Shown in pieces: positions 40,597 to 49,603 of a stretch of DNA of 64,000 bases (position 1 is its first letter; the number at the start of each line of letters is the position of its first letter). The position numbers and the translations under genes are program-made. This DNA comes from Rhizobium sp. Q54. GTDB taxonomy: Bacteria > Pseudomonadota > Alphaproteobacteria > ATCC43930 > CGMCC-115725. Under the pieces are notes generated by a model, which saw only the letters and a program-made list of their open reading frames with translations, did no database searches and was not told where the DNA came from. Where the stretch lies: assembly GCA_945861155.1 (NCBI GenBank), contig CAMATN010000008.1, forward strand, positions 1 to 64,000, written 5' to 3'.

Positions 40597-41094
40597 ATGA
40601 GCAAGCATCACGTTACGACCAATATCAACGGCGAGCCGGTCGAGTTTCTGTGCGAGGCACAGCAGACCATGCTCGACGTGCTGCGCGACGAACTGCACCT
40701 GACCGGCAGCAAGGAAGGCTGCGGCTCGGGCGATTGCGGCGCCTGCAGCGTCATCCTCGACGGCAAGGTCGTGTGTTCGTGCCTGATGCTCGGCGTCGAG
40801 GCCGAGGGTCGCAAGGTCATCACGATCGAGGGCATCGCCCAGGGCGACAAGCTGCACCCGGTGCAGCAGAAATTCCTCGAGCACGCGGCGCTGCAATGCG
40901 GCTTCTGCACCCCCGGGCTGATCGTCGCGGCCAAAGCGCTGCTCGACGAGAATCTGAACCCGACCGAGGAAGAGACCCGCTATTGGCTCGCCGGCAATCT
41001 GTGCCGCTGCACCGGCTACGACAAGGTGATCCGGGCCGTGCTCGACGCCGCCGCGGTGATGCGCGGCGAGCCGGGCGCCTCGGTGTCGACGTAA
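40597..41094 (+). CDS. Xanthine-oxidase-family (2Fe-2S) small subunit
   Basis: GCGSGDCGACSVILDGKVVCSC; LQCGFCTPGLIVAAKALLDENLNPTEEETRYWLAGNLCRCTGYDKVI. Confidence 0.97.
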   Translation: MSKHHVTTNINGEPVEFLCEAQQTMLDVLRDELHLTGSKEGCGSGDCGACSVILDGKVVCSCLMLGVEAEGRKVITIEGIAQGDKLHPVQQKFLEHAALQCGFCTPGLIVAAKALLDENLNPTEEETRYWLAGNLCRCTGYDKVIRAVLDAAAVMRGEPGASVST

Positions 41095-41111
41095 GCTAGC
41101 CGTCACGATTT

Positions 41112-41184
41112 CACCCTCTCCCGCAACCCCTACCCTGCCCTCCCCCGCAAGCGGGGGTAGGGTCAGGAGGGGGCGGGAGAGGGG
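41112..41184. repeat. Palindromic repeat family A
   Basis: caccctctcccgcaacccctaccctgccctcccccgcaagcgggggtagggtcaggagggggcgggagagggg. Confidence 0.8.
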
Positions 41185-41214
41185 CTGGATCTCACACAGT
41201 CAGGGAGTTAGCTG

Positions 41215-43506
41215 ATGAGCTTTCTCGACAAGGCGGCGTTGAAGATCGTCGGCACGCGGCCGATCCGCCCGGACGGCGTCGACAAGGTCACCGGCCGCGC
41301 CAATTTCGGCGCCGACATGGTGATGCCCGGCATGCTGTGGGGCCGCATCAAGCGCAGCCCGCACGCCCATGCCCGCATCCTCGGCATCAAATTCGAGAAG
41401 GCGCTCGCGCTGCCCGGAGTGAAGGCGGTGACCTGCGGCGCCGACTTCCCGGAGGTGACACCGGAGCGCGCCCATGTCGGCGCGGCGCCGGCCAATCTGC
41501 GCGACCTGTCGCGCAACGTCATCGCCAGGGGCAAGGTGCTTTACGAAGGCCACGCGGTGGCGGCGGTCGCCGCGACGTCGCAAGCCATCGCCGAGCAGGC
41601 GCTCGACCTGATCGAGGTCGAGTACGAGGTGCTGCCGCATGTGATGGACATCGAGGCGGCGATGGCGGATGGCGCGCCGCTGCTGCACGACGACATCTTC
41701 ACCGCCGGCGTCGAGCCGAAGCCGACCAAGCCGTCAAACGTCTCGAAGGTGGTGCGCTTCGCCATTGGCGACGTCGAGGCCGGGTTCCGCGAGGCCGACA
41801 TCGTCATCGAGCGGCGCTACACGACAAAGCCGGTGCACCAGGGCTATATCGAGCCGCACGCCTGCCTGGTATCGGTCGCGGCCGACGGGCAATGCACGAT
41901 CTTCAGCAGTAGCCAGGGCCAGTTCATGGTGCGCGCGTATACCTCGCGTATCGTCGGCGCCGACATCGCCGATATCCGGGCGATCCCGGCCGAGATCGGC
42001 GGCGGGTTCGGCGGCAAGACGATCGTCTATCTCGAGCCGCTCGCCTACATGCTGTCGAAGAAATCCGGCCGGCCGGTCAAGATGGTGATGAGCCGCGAGG
42101 AGGTGTTCCGCGCCACCGGCCCGGCGCCCGGCGCGATCGTCGAAGTCAAGCTCGGCGCCAAGAAGGATGGTCATATCACCGCCGCGCAAAGCATACTTAA
42201 ATATCAGGCGGGGGCGTTTCAGGGCTCCCCGGTGCAACAGGGTTGCATCTGCGGCCTCGCGGTCTACGACTTTCCGAACGCGCTGACCATTGGCTATGAC
42301 GTGCTGTGCAACCGTCCCAAGGTTGCCGCCTACCGCGCGCCGGGCGCGCCGATCGGTTCGTTTGGCGTCGAAAGCTGTATGGATGAACTCGCCGACGCGC
42401 TGAACATCGAGCCGCTCAAGCTGCGCGAGATCAACGGCGCCAAGGACGGTACCAAGGCGACGCACGGCGTGACCTGGGTCAACATCGGCTACCAGAAGAC
42501 CCTGGAGGCCGCCCGGGCGAGCGAACACCTCAAGGCACCGCTCGGCCCCAATCAGGGGCGCGGCATCGCCTCGGGCTACTGGCACAACGCCGGCGGCGAG
42601 TCGAGCGCGGCGTGCCATGTCAACGAGGACGGCACGATCACCGTGACCGAGGGGCACCCCGATATCGGCGGCTCGCGCGCCTCGATGGCGATGATGGTGG
42701 CCGAGGTGCTGGGCGTACCCTTCGAGAACGTCCGGCCGGTGGTCGGCGACACGACCTCGATCGGCTTCAGCGCCTCGACCGGCGGCAGCCGGGTCACCTT
42801 CGCCGGCGGCATGGCGGTCACCCAGGCGGCCCAGAAAGTCGTCGAGGTGCTAAAGCAGCGCGCCGCGGTGATCTGGGACATCAGCCCCGACGCGGTCGAG
42901 TGGAAGGACGGCAAGGCGTACCCGGCCGGTCCCAACGCGGGCGCATTCGAGCCGCTCGATCTGGCGACGATCGGCAACCGGGCGGCGCGCACCGGCGGTC
43001 CGATCAGCGCCGAGGTTCAGATCAACGCGCAGGGCCAGGGGCCGGGGTTCGCGACCCATATCTGCGATGTCGAGGTCGACCGCGAGACCGGCTTCGTCAA
43101 GATCCTGCGCTACACCGCGATCCAGGATGTCGGGCGGGCGATCCATCCGAGCTATGTCGAGGGCCAGATGCAGGGCGGCGTGACCCAGGGCATCGGCTGG
43201 GCACTGAACGAGGAATACATCTACGACAAGGATGGCTGCCTCGAGAACCCCGGCTTCCTCGACTACCGTATTCCGGTCGCCTCCGACATGCCGATGATCG
43301 ATACGATCATGGTCGAGGTGCCGAACCCGCGGCATCCGTTCGGGGCGCGCGGCGTCGGCGAAGTACCGCTCGTGCCGCCAATGGCGGCGGTCGCCAACGC
43401 GATCTTCGCCGCGACCGGGCTGCGGCTGCGCGATTTGCCGATGTCGCCGCCGAAGATCCGCGCCGCGGTCGACGCCGAGGAGCCGCCGAGGCTCGCGGCG
43501 GAATAG
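41215..43506 (+). CDS. Molybdopterin-binding large subunit, xanthine oxidase family (copy 1)
   Basis: GGGFGGKTIVYLEPLAYMLSKK; AAYRAPGAPIGSFG; HPFGARGVGEVPLVPPMAAVANAI. Confidence 0.95.
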   Translation: MSFLDKAALKIVGTRPIRPDGVDKVTGRANFGADMVMPGMLWGRIKRSPHAHARILGIKFEKALALPGVKAVTCGADFPEVTPERAHVGAAPANLRDLSRNVIARGKVLYEGHAVAAVAATSQAIAEQALDLIEVEYEVLPHVMDIEAAMADGAPLLHDDIFTAGVEPKPTKPSNVSKVVRFAIGDVEAGFREADIVIERRYTTKPVHQGYIEPHACLVSVAADGQCTIFSSSQGQFMVRAYTSRIVGADIADIRAIPAEIGGGFGGKTIVYLEPLAYMLSKKSGRPVKMVMSREEVFRATGPAPGAIVEVKLGAKKDGHITAAQSILKYQAGAFQGSPVQQGCICGLAVYDFPNALTIGYDVLCNRPKVAAYRAPGAPIGSFGVESCMDELADALNIEPLKLREINGAKDGTKATHGVTWVNIGYQKTLEAARASEHLKAPLGPNQGRGIASGYWHNAGGESSAACHVNEDGTITVTEGHPDIGGSRASMAMMVAEVLGVPFENVRPVVGDTTSIGFSASTGGSRVTFAGGMAVTQAAQKVVEVLKQRAAVIWDISPDAVEWKDGKAYPAGPNAGAFEPLDLATIGNRAARTGGPISAEVQINAQGQGPGFATHICDVEVDRETGFVKILRYTAIQDVGRAIHPSYVEGQMQGGVTQGIGWALNEEYIYDKDGCLENPGFLDYRIPVASDMPMIDTIMVEVPNPRHPFGARGVGEVPLVPPMAAVANAIFAATGLRLRDLPMSPPKIRAAVDAEEPPRLAAE

Positions 43507-43511
43507 TTGAA

Positions 43512-43642
43512 GCCCTCTCCCGCAGCGCGGGAGAGGGGGGACCAAGCGCGAAGCGCTTGGTGGGTGAGGGCAGTGCGATCGGAAGCACCCTCACCCGCCT
43601 CGCTTCGCTCGGCACCCTCTCCCGCGGTGCGGGAGAGGGGTT
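43512..43642. repeat. Palindromic repeat family A variant between the two large-subunit genes
   Basis: ccctctcccgcagcgcgggagagg...caccctctcccgcggtgcgggagagggg. Confidence 0.85.
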
Positions 43643-43675
43643 GTGAATCCCGTTTCCGGTCATGGAGCTGAACTC

Positions 43676-45967
43676 ATGACGTATCTCGACAAGGCATCTC
43701 TCAAGGTCGTCGGCACCAGGCCGATCCGTCCGGACGGGGTCGACAAGGTGATCGGCCGCGCCGCGTTTGGCGCCGACATGGTTTTGCCCGGCATGCTGTG
43801 GGGCAAGGTCGCGCGCAGCCCGCACGCTCATGCGCGCATCAAATCGATCAACATCGACAAGGCGCTGGCCGTGCCGGGGGTCAAGGCGATCGTGACATCG
43901 GCCGATCTGCCGGCGATCCCGTCGGAAGAGGCGTTTGTCGGCGAGGGGCCGATGAACTTCCGCGACCTCTCCTCCAATTGCATGGCGCGCGGCAAGGTCC
44001 TCTATGACGGCCATGCCGTCGCCGCGGTCGCCGCGACCTCGCCGGCGATCGCCGAGGAAGCCGCCGCGCTGATCGAAGTCGAATACGAGGTGCTGCCTCA
44101 CGTCATCGATGTCGAAGACGCGATGAAGCCGGACGCGCCGGTATTGCACGACGATCTGTTCACCCAGGGGATCGACCCGAAGCCGGCCAAGGCGTCGAAC
44201 ATCGCCAAGCGGATCACCTTCACCAAGGGCGACTTCGCGCAGGGCTGGAAGGAGGCCGAGGTCACGATCGAGCGGCGCTACACGACGCAGCCGGTGCACC
44301 AGGCCTATATCGAGCCGCATGCCTGCCTCGTATCGGTCGGCGCTGACGGCCAGTGCACGATCTTCAGCTCGAGCCAGGGCCAGTTCATGGTGCGCGCCTA
44401 TTGCGCCAAGCTGCTCGGCATCGACATCGCCAACATCCGCGCCACGCCGGCCGAGATCGGCGGCGGGTTCGGCGGCAAGACGCTGGTCTATCTCGAGCCG
44501 GTCGCGCTGGCCTTGTCGAAAAAGGCCGGCAAGCCGGTCAAGATCGTGATGAGCCGCGAGGAAGTGTTCCGCGGCACCGGACCGGCCGCCGGCGGCGTCA
44601 TCGAAGTCAAGTACGGCGCCAAGAAGGACGGCCGCCTGGTGGCGGCGGAACTGGTGGTCAAACTCCAGGCCGGCGCCTTCCCCGGCTCGCCGGTCGGACC
44701 GGCCTGCATGTGCGGCTTTGCGATGTACGACATCCCGCATGTCAACATCGTCGGCTACGATGTCGTCTCGAACCGGCCGAAGGTGGCGGCCTACCGCGCC
44801 CCGGGGGCTCCCAATTCGACCTTCGGGACCGAGAGCTGCCTTGACGAGCTGGCAATTGAGCTGAAGATCGACCCGCTCAAATTGCGCGAGATCAATGCCG
44901 CCAAGGAGGGCACCAAGGCGGCGCACGGGCCGACCTGGGCCAATATCGGCTATACCCAGACGCTCGACGCCGCGAAAGCCCACCCGCACATGAAGATCGC
45001 GCTCGGCCCCAACCAGGGCCGCGGCATCGCCTCGGGTTTCTGGTTCAACATCGGCGGCGAGTCGGCGGCCTCGGTCTATGTCAACGAGGACGGCACCGCG
45101 ACGGTGGTCGAGGGCAACCCCGATGTCGGCGGTTCGCGCGCCTCGATGGCGATGATGGCGGCCGAGGTGCTCGGCATCGCCTATGAGCGGGTCCGCGCGG
45201 TCGTCGCCGATACCAGCTCGACCGGCTATTGCTTTTTGACCGGCGGCAGCCGCGTCACCTTCGCGACCGGCATGGCGGTGACCCAGGCGGCCGAGAAAGT
45301 CGTCGTCGAACTCAAGAAGCGCGCCGCGATGATCTGGGACATCAGCCCCGACGCGGTCGATTGGAAAGACGGCAAGGCCTACCCGGCCGGTCCCAACGCC
45401 GGCAGCTTCGAGCCGTTGTCATTGGGCGAGATCGCGCTGAAGGCCGGGCGCACCGGCGGTCCGATCAGCGCCGAGGTGTCGATCAACGCGCAGGGCGCCG
45501 GCGCCGGCTTCGCGACCCATATCTGCGACGTTGAGATCGACCGCGAGACCGGCCACGTCAAGGTGCTGCGCTACACCGCGGTGCAGGATGTCGGACGGGC
45601 GATCCACCCGAGCTATGTCGAGGGCCAGATCCAGGGCGGCGTGACCCAGGGCATCGGCTGGGCGCTCAACGAGGAATACGTCTACGACAAGCACGGGCGG
45701 CTCGATAACGCCGGCTTCCTCGATTATCGCATTCCGGTAGCCTCCGACATGCCGATGATCGAGGCGGTCATGGTCGAGGTGCCGAACCCGCGCCATCCGT
45801 TCGGCGCGCGCGGCGTCGGCGAAGTACCGATCGTGCCGCCGATGGCGGCGGTCGCCAATGCCATCGCCGATGCGATCGGCACGCGGATGCGCGACCTGCC
45901 GATGTCGCCGCCCAAGCTGCGCGCCGCCCTCGACCTGCAGGACCCGCCGCGTCTCGCGGCGGAGTGA
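43676..45967 (+). CDS. Molybdopterin-binding large subunit, xanthine oxidase family (copy 2)
   Basis: Same 763-aa length as copy 1; MTYLDKASLKVVGTRPIRPDGVDKV; GGGFGGKTLVYLEPVALALSKK; AAYRAPGAPNSTFG; GARGVGEVPIVPP. Confidence 0.95.
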   Translation: MTYLDKASLKVVGTRPIRPDGVDKVIGRAAFGADMVLPGMLWGKVARSPHAHARIKSINIDKALAVPGVKAIVTSADLPAIPSEEAFVGEGPMNFRDLSSNCMARGKVLYDGHAVAAVAATSPAIAEEAAALIEVEYEVLPHVIDVEDAMKPDAPVLHDDLFTQGIDPKPAKASNIAKRITFTKGDFAQGWKEAEVTIERRYTTQPVHQAYIEPHACLVSVGADGQCTIFSSSQGQFMVRAYCAKLLGIDIANIRATPAEIGGGFGGKTLVYLEPVALALSKKAGKPVKIVMSREEVFRGTGPAAGGVIEVKYGAKKDGRLVAAELVVKLQAGAFPGSPVGPACMCGFAMYDIPHVNIVGYDVVSNRPKVAAYRAPGAPNSTFGTESCLDELAIELKIDPLKLREINAAKEGTKAAHGPTWANIGYTQTLDAAKAHPHMKIALGPNQGRGIASGFWFNIGGESAASVYVNEDGTATVVEGNPDVGGSRASMAMMAAEVLGIAYERVRAVVADTSSTGYCFLTGGSRVTFATGMAVTQAAEKVVVELKKRAAMIWDISPDAVDWKDGKAYPAGPNAGSFEPLSLGEIALKAGRTGGPISAEVSINAQGAGAGFATHICDVEIDRETGHVKVLRYTAVQDVGRAIHPSYVEGQIQGGVTQGIGWALNEEYVYDKHGRLDNAGFLDYRIPVASDMPMIEAVMVEVPNPRHPFGARGVGEVPIVPPMAAVANAIADAIGTRMRDLPMSPPKLRAALDLQDPPRLAAE

Positions 45968-45973
45968 TCGGGT

Positions 45974-46058
45974 GTCATTGCGAGGAGCACAGCGACGAAG
46001 CAATCTCGATCAGGTGAGGACTCGCGGCCCGAGATTGCTTCGCTGCGCTCGCAATGAC
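45974..46058. repeat. Dispersed palindromic repeat family E, copy 1
   Basis: gtcattgcgaggagcacagcgacgaagcaatctcg...cgagattgcttcgctgcgctcgcaatgac. Confidence 0.85.
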
Positions 46059-46080
46059 AGCGGTTTAGGGGACTGACGCC

Positions 46081-46329
46081 ATGCCCCGCGTCATCCTCGC
46101 CGGAATGGCGGCCCGCCGGTTTACCGGCGGGCTGACCGAGTTCGAGGTCGAGGCCAATACCGTGCGCCGGATGATCACCGAGCTTGATCGCCGCTTTCCG
46201 GGGCTCGGCAACCAGATCGACGAGGGGATGGCCGTCGCGATCGACGGCGAGATCTATCAGGACGCCTATCAGGCGCAACTCAACCCCGACAGCGAAATCG
46301 TGCTGATCCCGAAGATCGGAGGCGGCTGA
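46081..46329 (+). CDS. MoaD/ThiS family sulfur-carrier-like protein
   Basis: 82 aa beta-grasp-like; ends SEIVLIPKIGGG. Confidence 0.75.
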   Translation: MPRVILAGMAARRFTGGLTEFEVEANTVRRMITELDRRFPGLGNQIDEGMAVAIDGEIYQDAYQAQLNPDSEIVLIPKIGGG

Positions 46330-46451
46330 CGCCGGGCCGAGCCCCCTCCCCCACTACGGGGAGAGGGTTGAACCGGGCCGATCAGCGCGCCCGGTAGCCG
46401 CCGTCGCGCCGCGCCCGCCGCCCAGGGCGAGCCTTATCGGGTCTTCGCGCC

Positions 46452-46862
46452 TTACCGGGCCGGGTAGCAGGCGCCTGCGGAAAGCGCATAGCCCGGCGGA
46501 CAGGGACCTGGCGCGGGAGCTACCGGAACGGAGCCGCCGTAAGTCGCCACGGGGGCGCCGGTTACCATGTTCGCAGTGCCGGCTACGGCGCCGGTCGCCG
46601 TGCCGAGCGCTCCGCCGACGATCGCGCCGACCGGACCAGCCGCTGCCGCGCCGGTCGCCGCCCCGGCGGCCGCGCCAGCTGCGGCGCCCGACACTGGATT
46701 ATTGGGAGCGTAGGCGCCGGGCGCCGGCGCGCCCATCGGTTGGCACACGCCGCCATAGAGCGCGTAGCCCGGGGGACAAACCTGCGCCAGCGCGGCGTAA
46801 GAGGTTCCGGCGGTCAAGGCGGCGGCGATCGCCAGTGCGATAAGCCTGTTTCCCATCGACAT
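46452..46862 (-). CDS. Secreted Ala/Gly-rich protein with glycine-zipper-like segment
   Basis: Signal MSMGNRLIALAIAAALTAGTSYAALA; GAAAGAAAGAATGAAAAGPVGAIVGGALGTATGAVAG; CPPGY repeats. Confidence 0.75.
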   Translation of the reverse strand: MSMGNRLIALAIAAALTAGTSYAALAQVCPPGYALYGGVCQPMGAPAPGAYAPNNPVSGAAAGAAAGAATGAAAAGPVGAIVGGALGTATGAVAGTANMVTGAPVATYGGSVPVAPAPGPCPPGYALSAGACYPAR

Positions 46863-47085
46863 TCTCCGATTGAACAGTGAATTACTAAGAAGCGAGCGGG
46901 CAAATGCCGCTACTTATCGGAACACCGGAGCGAAACAGTGCGTTCCGCGCGGCACCCTGCTCCACTTTGGTTCGACCATCGCTGCACCGAGGCTTGCTCT
47001 CGCGCAGAAAGCTCGAGCGCAGCTTGCCATACCCCGCGATGCGGCGAGCGGCTGCGGGCGAAAAAGGCCCACAGCCGCTTCCGTC

Positions 47086-47643
47086 TTAGCGATACCCGTA
47101 GCCCGGCTGGGGCGTGCCGTATGCTGGCTGCTGATAGGTCGGCTGCGGGTAGCTGCTGCCGTAGCCCGGCTGTGTGCTGGCGCCGGCCGCCGCGCCGGCC
47201 GCGCCGCCGACGATCGCGCCGGTCCTGCCGCCGGTCGCCGCGCCGATGGCGCTGCCCACCGCCCCACCGACCGCGGCGCCCGCCGCCTGATTGGGGGTGA
47301 CGCATGCCGGCTGACCCCAGCCGCCGCAAGTCGGGGTCGCCGCATAGCCCGGCGCCGGCGCGTAGCCCGGCTGGACATAGCCAGGTTGGCTATAGGTTGG
47401 CTGGCGCTGCCCGTAGGCCGGCTGCTGCCCGTAAGCAGGCTGCTGTTGCTGCCCGTAAGCAGGCTGCTGTTGCTGACCGTAAGCGGGCTGCTGTTGCTGA
47501 CCGTAGGCCGGCTGGCCGTAGCCCTGCTGCTGGTAGGCGCCGCCATAACCCGGCTGCGCTTGGTAGGATTGGGCGAGCGCGACGCTTGAGGCGCCGATGG
47601 CCAAAGCGGCGACGATCGCCAGCGTGCTAAGCTTGTTGCTCAT
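47086..47643 (-). CDS. Secreted low-complexity Gln/Tyr/Pro/Gly-rich protein with glycine-zipper segment
   Basis: MSNKLSTLAIVAALAIGASSVALAQ signal; tandem QPAYGQQQ repeats; GAAVGGAVGSAIGAATGGRTGAIVGGAAGAAAGA. Confidence 0.8.
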   Translation of the reverse strand: MSNKLSTLAIVAALAIGASSVALAQSYQAQPGYGGAYQQQGYGQPAYGQQQQPAYGQQQQPAYGQQQQPAYGQQPAYGQRQPTYSQPGYVQPGYAPAPGYAATPTCGGWGQPACVTPNQAAGAAVGGAVGSAIGAATGGRTGAIVGGAAGAAAGASTQPGYGSSYPQPTYQQPAYGTPQPGYGYR

Positions 47644-47851
47644 CAAAATTTCTCCGTCGAATGAGCCCATAAGCGAGCGGGCGAATTGCCGCTGCTGGCC
47701 GAAAACGTTCGCGCGAGGCCGACGTTCCCCGGCCGGGGTCCGCTCAACCTTCAGGCGGTGCTTTTCGGCGAGATCGCCACCCGCAGCGCGACGCTTGCTC
47801 CGGGGCCGGGCTCGGTCGAAAATCGAAACGCATCGGGAAAGCGGGGCGGGA

Positions 47852-49552
47852 ATGATCTACGACTACATTATCGTCGGCGGCGGATCGGCCGGGTCGGTCA
47901 TGGCGAACCGGCTCTCCGCGAAAAGCGGTAATCAAGTGCTGTTGTGCGAGGCCGGGCAGGATACGCCCGACGGCAAGGTGCCGCCCGAGATCCTCGATTC
48001 CTATCCCGGCACGGCCTATTTCGACCCGCGCTTCCACTGGCAGGATTTGAAGGTCCACACCCAGATTGTGTCGCACAACCGGCCGGAGGAACGGCCGCCC
48101 TTGCGCAAATACGAACAGGCGCGGGTGCTTGGCGGCGGCTCCTCGATCAATGGCCAGCTCGCCAATCGCGGCGCGCCGGCCGATTACGACGAATGGGAAG
48201 CCAAGGGCGCGGCCGGGTGGAGCTGGAACGACGTGCTGCCCTTCTTCAAGAAGGTCGAGCGCGACATGGATTTCGACGGCCCGTTTCACGGCAAAGAGGG
48301 CCGCATCCCGGTGCGCCGCATCTTCCCCGATCTGTGGAACGGCCACGCCAAGGCGGTCGCCGAGGCCTTCAAGGCGGCCGGCTACAACTACATCGACGAC
48401 CAGAACGGCGAGTACCGCGACGGCTATTTCCCGATCACGATCTCCAACCTCTACGACCGCCGGGTCTCGGCCGCGATCGGCTATCTCGACAACGGCACGC
48501 GGGCGCGCCCGAATTTGACGATCTCGGCCGAAACCCAGGTCAGCGAGCTGTTGTTCGAGGGCACGCGCTGCGTCGGCGTGAAGGCGCTCGTCCAGGGCCG
48601 GGAGACCGAGTTCCGGGCGAATGAAGTGATCGTGTCGTCGGGCGCGATCCACTCGCCGGCGCATCTGTTGCGCGCCGGGATCGGCCCGGCCGGGGCGCTG
48701 CGCGATCTCGGCATCGATGTGCGCGCCGATCTATCGGGGGTCGGGCAGCGCCTGATGGACCATCCGTCGGTTTCGGTGTCGTCGTTTATGAAGCCCGAGG
48801 CGCGTCTCAACGGCCTCACGCGGCGGCACATATTGCTGGCATTGCGCTACACCTCCGGGGTCGACGGCGTCGCGCCGGGCGACATGTTTGTCGCGGTGGT
48901 CAGCAAATCGGCCTGGCACGCGGTCGGCGAGCAGATCGCCTCGCAGCTGATCTGCGTCTACAAGACGTTGTCGGAAACCGGCCAGGTCCGGCTCGCCTCG
49001 CGCGACTGGCGGGCTGAGCCGATCGTCGAGTTCAACCTGTTGTCCGACCGGCGCGACCTCGAACGGCTGATGGACGGGTTTCGCCGGCTCGGCGCGATGC
49101 ACATGGGCGCGGCGCTCGGGCAGGCGATCAGCGACCCGTTCCCGGCGAGCTACAGCGACCGGGTGCGCCAGATCGGCGTCGTCAACGACAAGAACCGGCG
49201 GATGACGGCATTCGTCGCGAAACTACTCGACGGGCCGGACTGGCTGCGGCGCTGGATCATCGATCGCTTCATCGTCGAGGGCTACCGTTTCGACCAGCTG
49301 ATGACCGATGACGAGGCGCTCGAAGCCTTCATCCGCACCGCCGGGATCGGCGTCTGGCACGCCTCCTGCACCTGCCGGATGGGCGCCGACGACGACCCGA
49401 TGGCGGTCACCGACAACCAGGGCCGGGTGCGCGGGATCGCCGGGCTGCGCGTCGTCGACGCCTCTCTCTTTCCCGCGGTACCCTGCGCCAACACCAATTT
49501 CCCGACCCTGATGACCGCCGAGAAGATCAGCGACACGATGCTGGCGGGCTAA
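47852..49552 (+). CDS. GMC-family flavin oxidoreductase
   Basis: YDYIIVGGGSAGSVMANRLSA; ARVLGGGSSINGQLANRG; GVWHASCTCRMG; NTNFPTLMTAEKI. Confidence 0.97.
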   Translation: MIYDYIIVGGGSAGSVMANRLSAKSGNQVLLCEAGQDTPDGKVPPEILDSYPGTAYFDPRFHWQDLKVHTQIVSHNRPEERPPLRKYEQARVLGGGSSINGQLANRGAPADYDEWEAKGAAGWSWNDVLPFFKKVERDMDFDGPFHGKEGRIPVRRIFPDLWNGHAKAVAEAFKAAGYNYIDDQNGEYRDGYFPITISNLYDRRVSAAIGYLDNGTRARPNLTISAETQVSELLFEGTRCVGVKALVQGRETEFRANEVIVSSGAIHSPAHLLRAGIGPAGALRDLGIDVRADLSGVGQRLMDHPSVSVSSFMKPEARLNGLTRRHILLALRYTSGVDGVAPGDMFVAVVSKSAWHAVGEQIASQLICVYKTLSETGQVRLASRDWRAEPIVEFNLLSDRRDLERLMDGFRRLGAMHMGAALGQAISDPFPASYSDRVRQIGVVNDKNRRMTAFVAKLLDGPDWLRRWIIDRFIVEGYRFDQLMTDDEALEAFIRTAGIGVWHASCTCRMGADDDPMAVTDNQGRVRGIAGLRVVDASLFPAVPCANTNFPTLMTAEKISDTMLAG

Positions 49553-49603
49553 CCTCGCGATGAGCCTGGTGACGGGCGAACAGCCGTCGCGTGGTTCAGT
49601 CCG

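Noticed and set aside
43307-44989. 560-aa minus-strand ORF
   Set aside because: Antisense to molybdoenzyme large subunits, which have full motif support.
39706-45967. True aerobic CO dehydrogenase (coxMSL)
   Set aside because: Large subunits carry AYRAPGAP rather than the form I AYxCSFR active-site motif, so only xanthine-oxidase-family assignment is justified.
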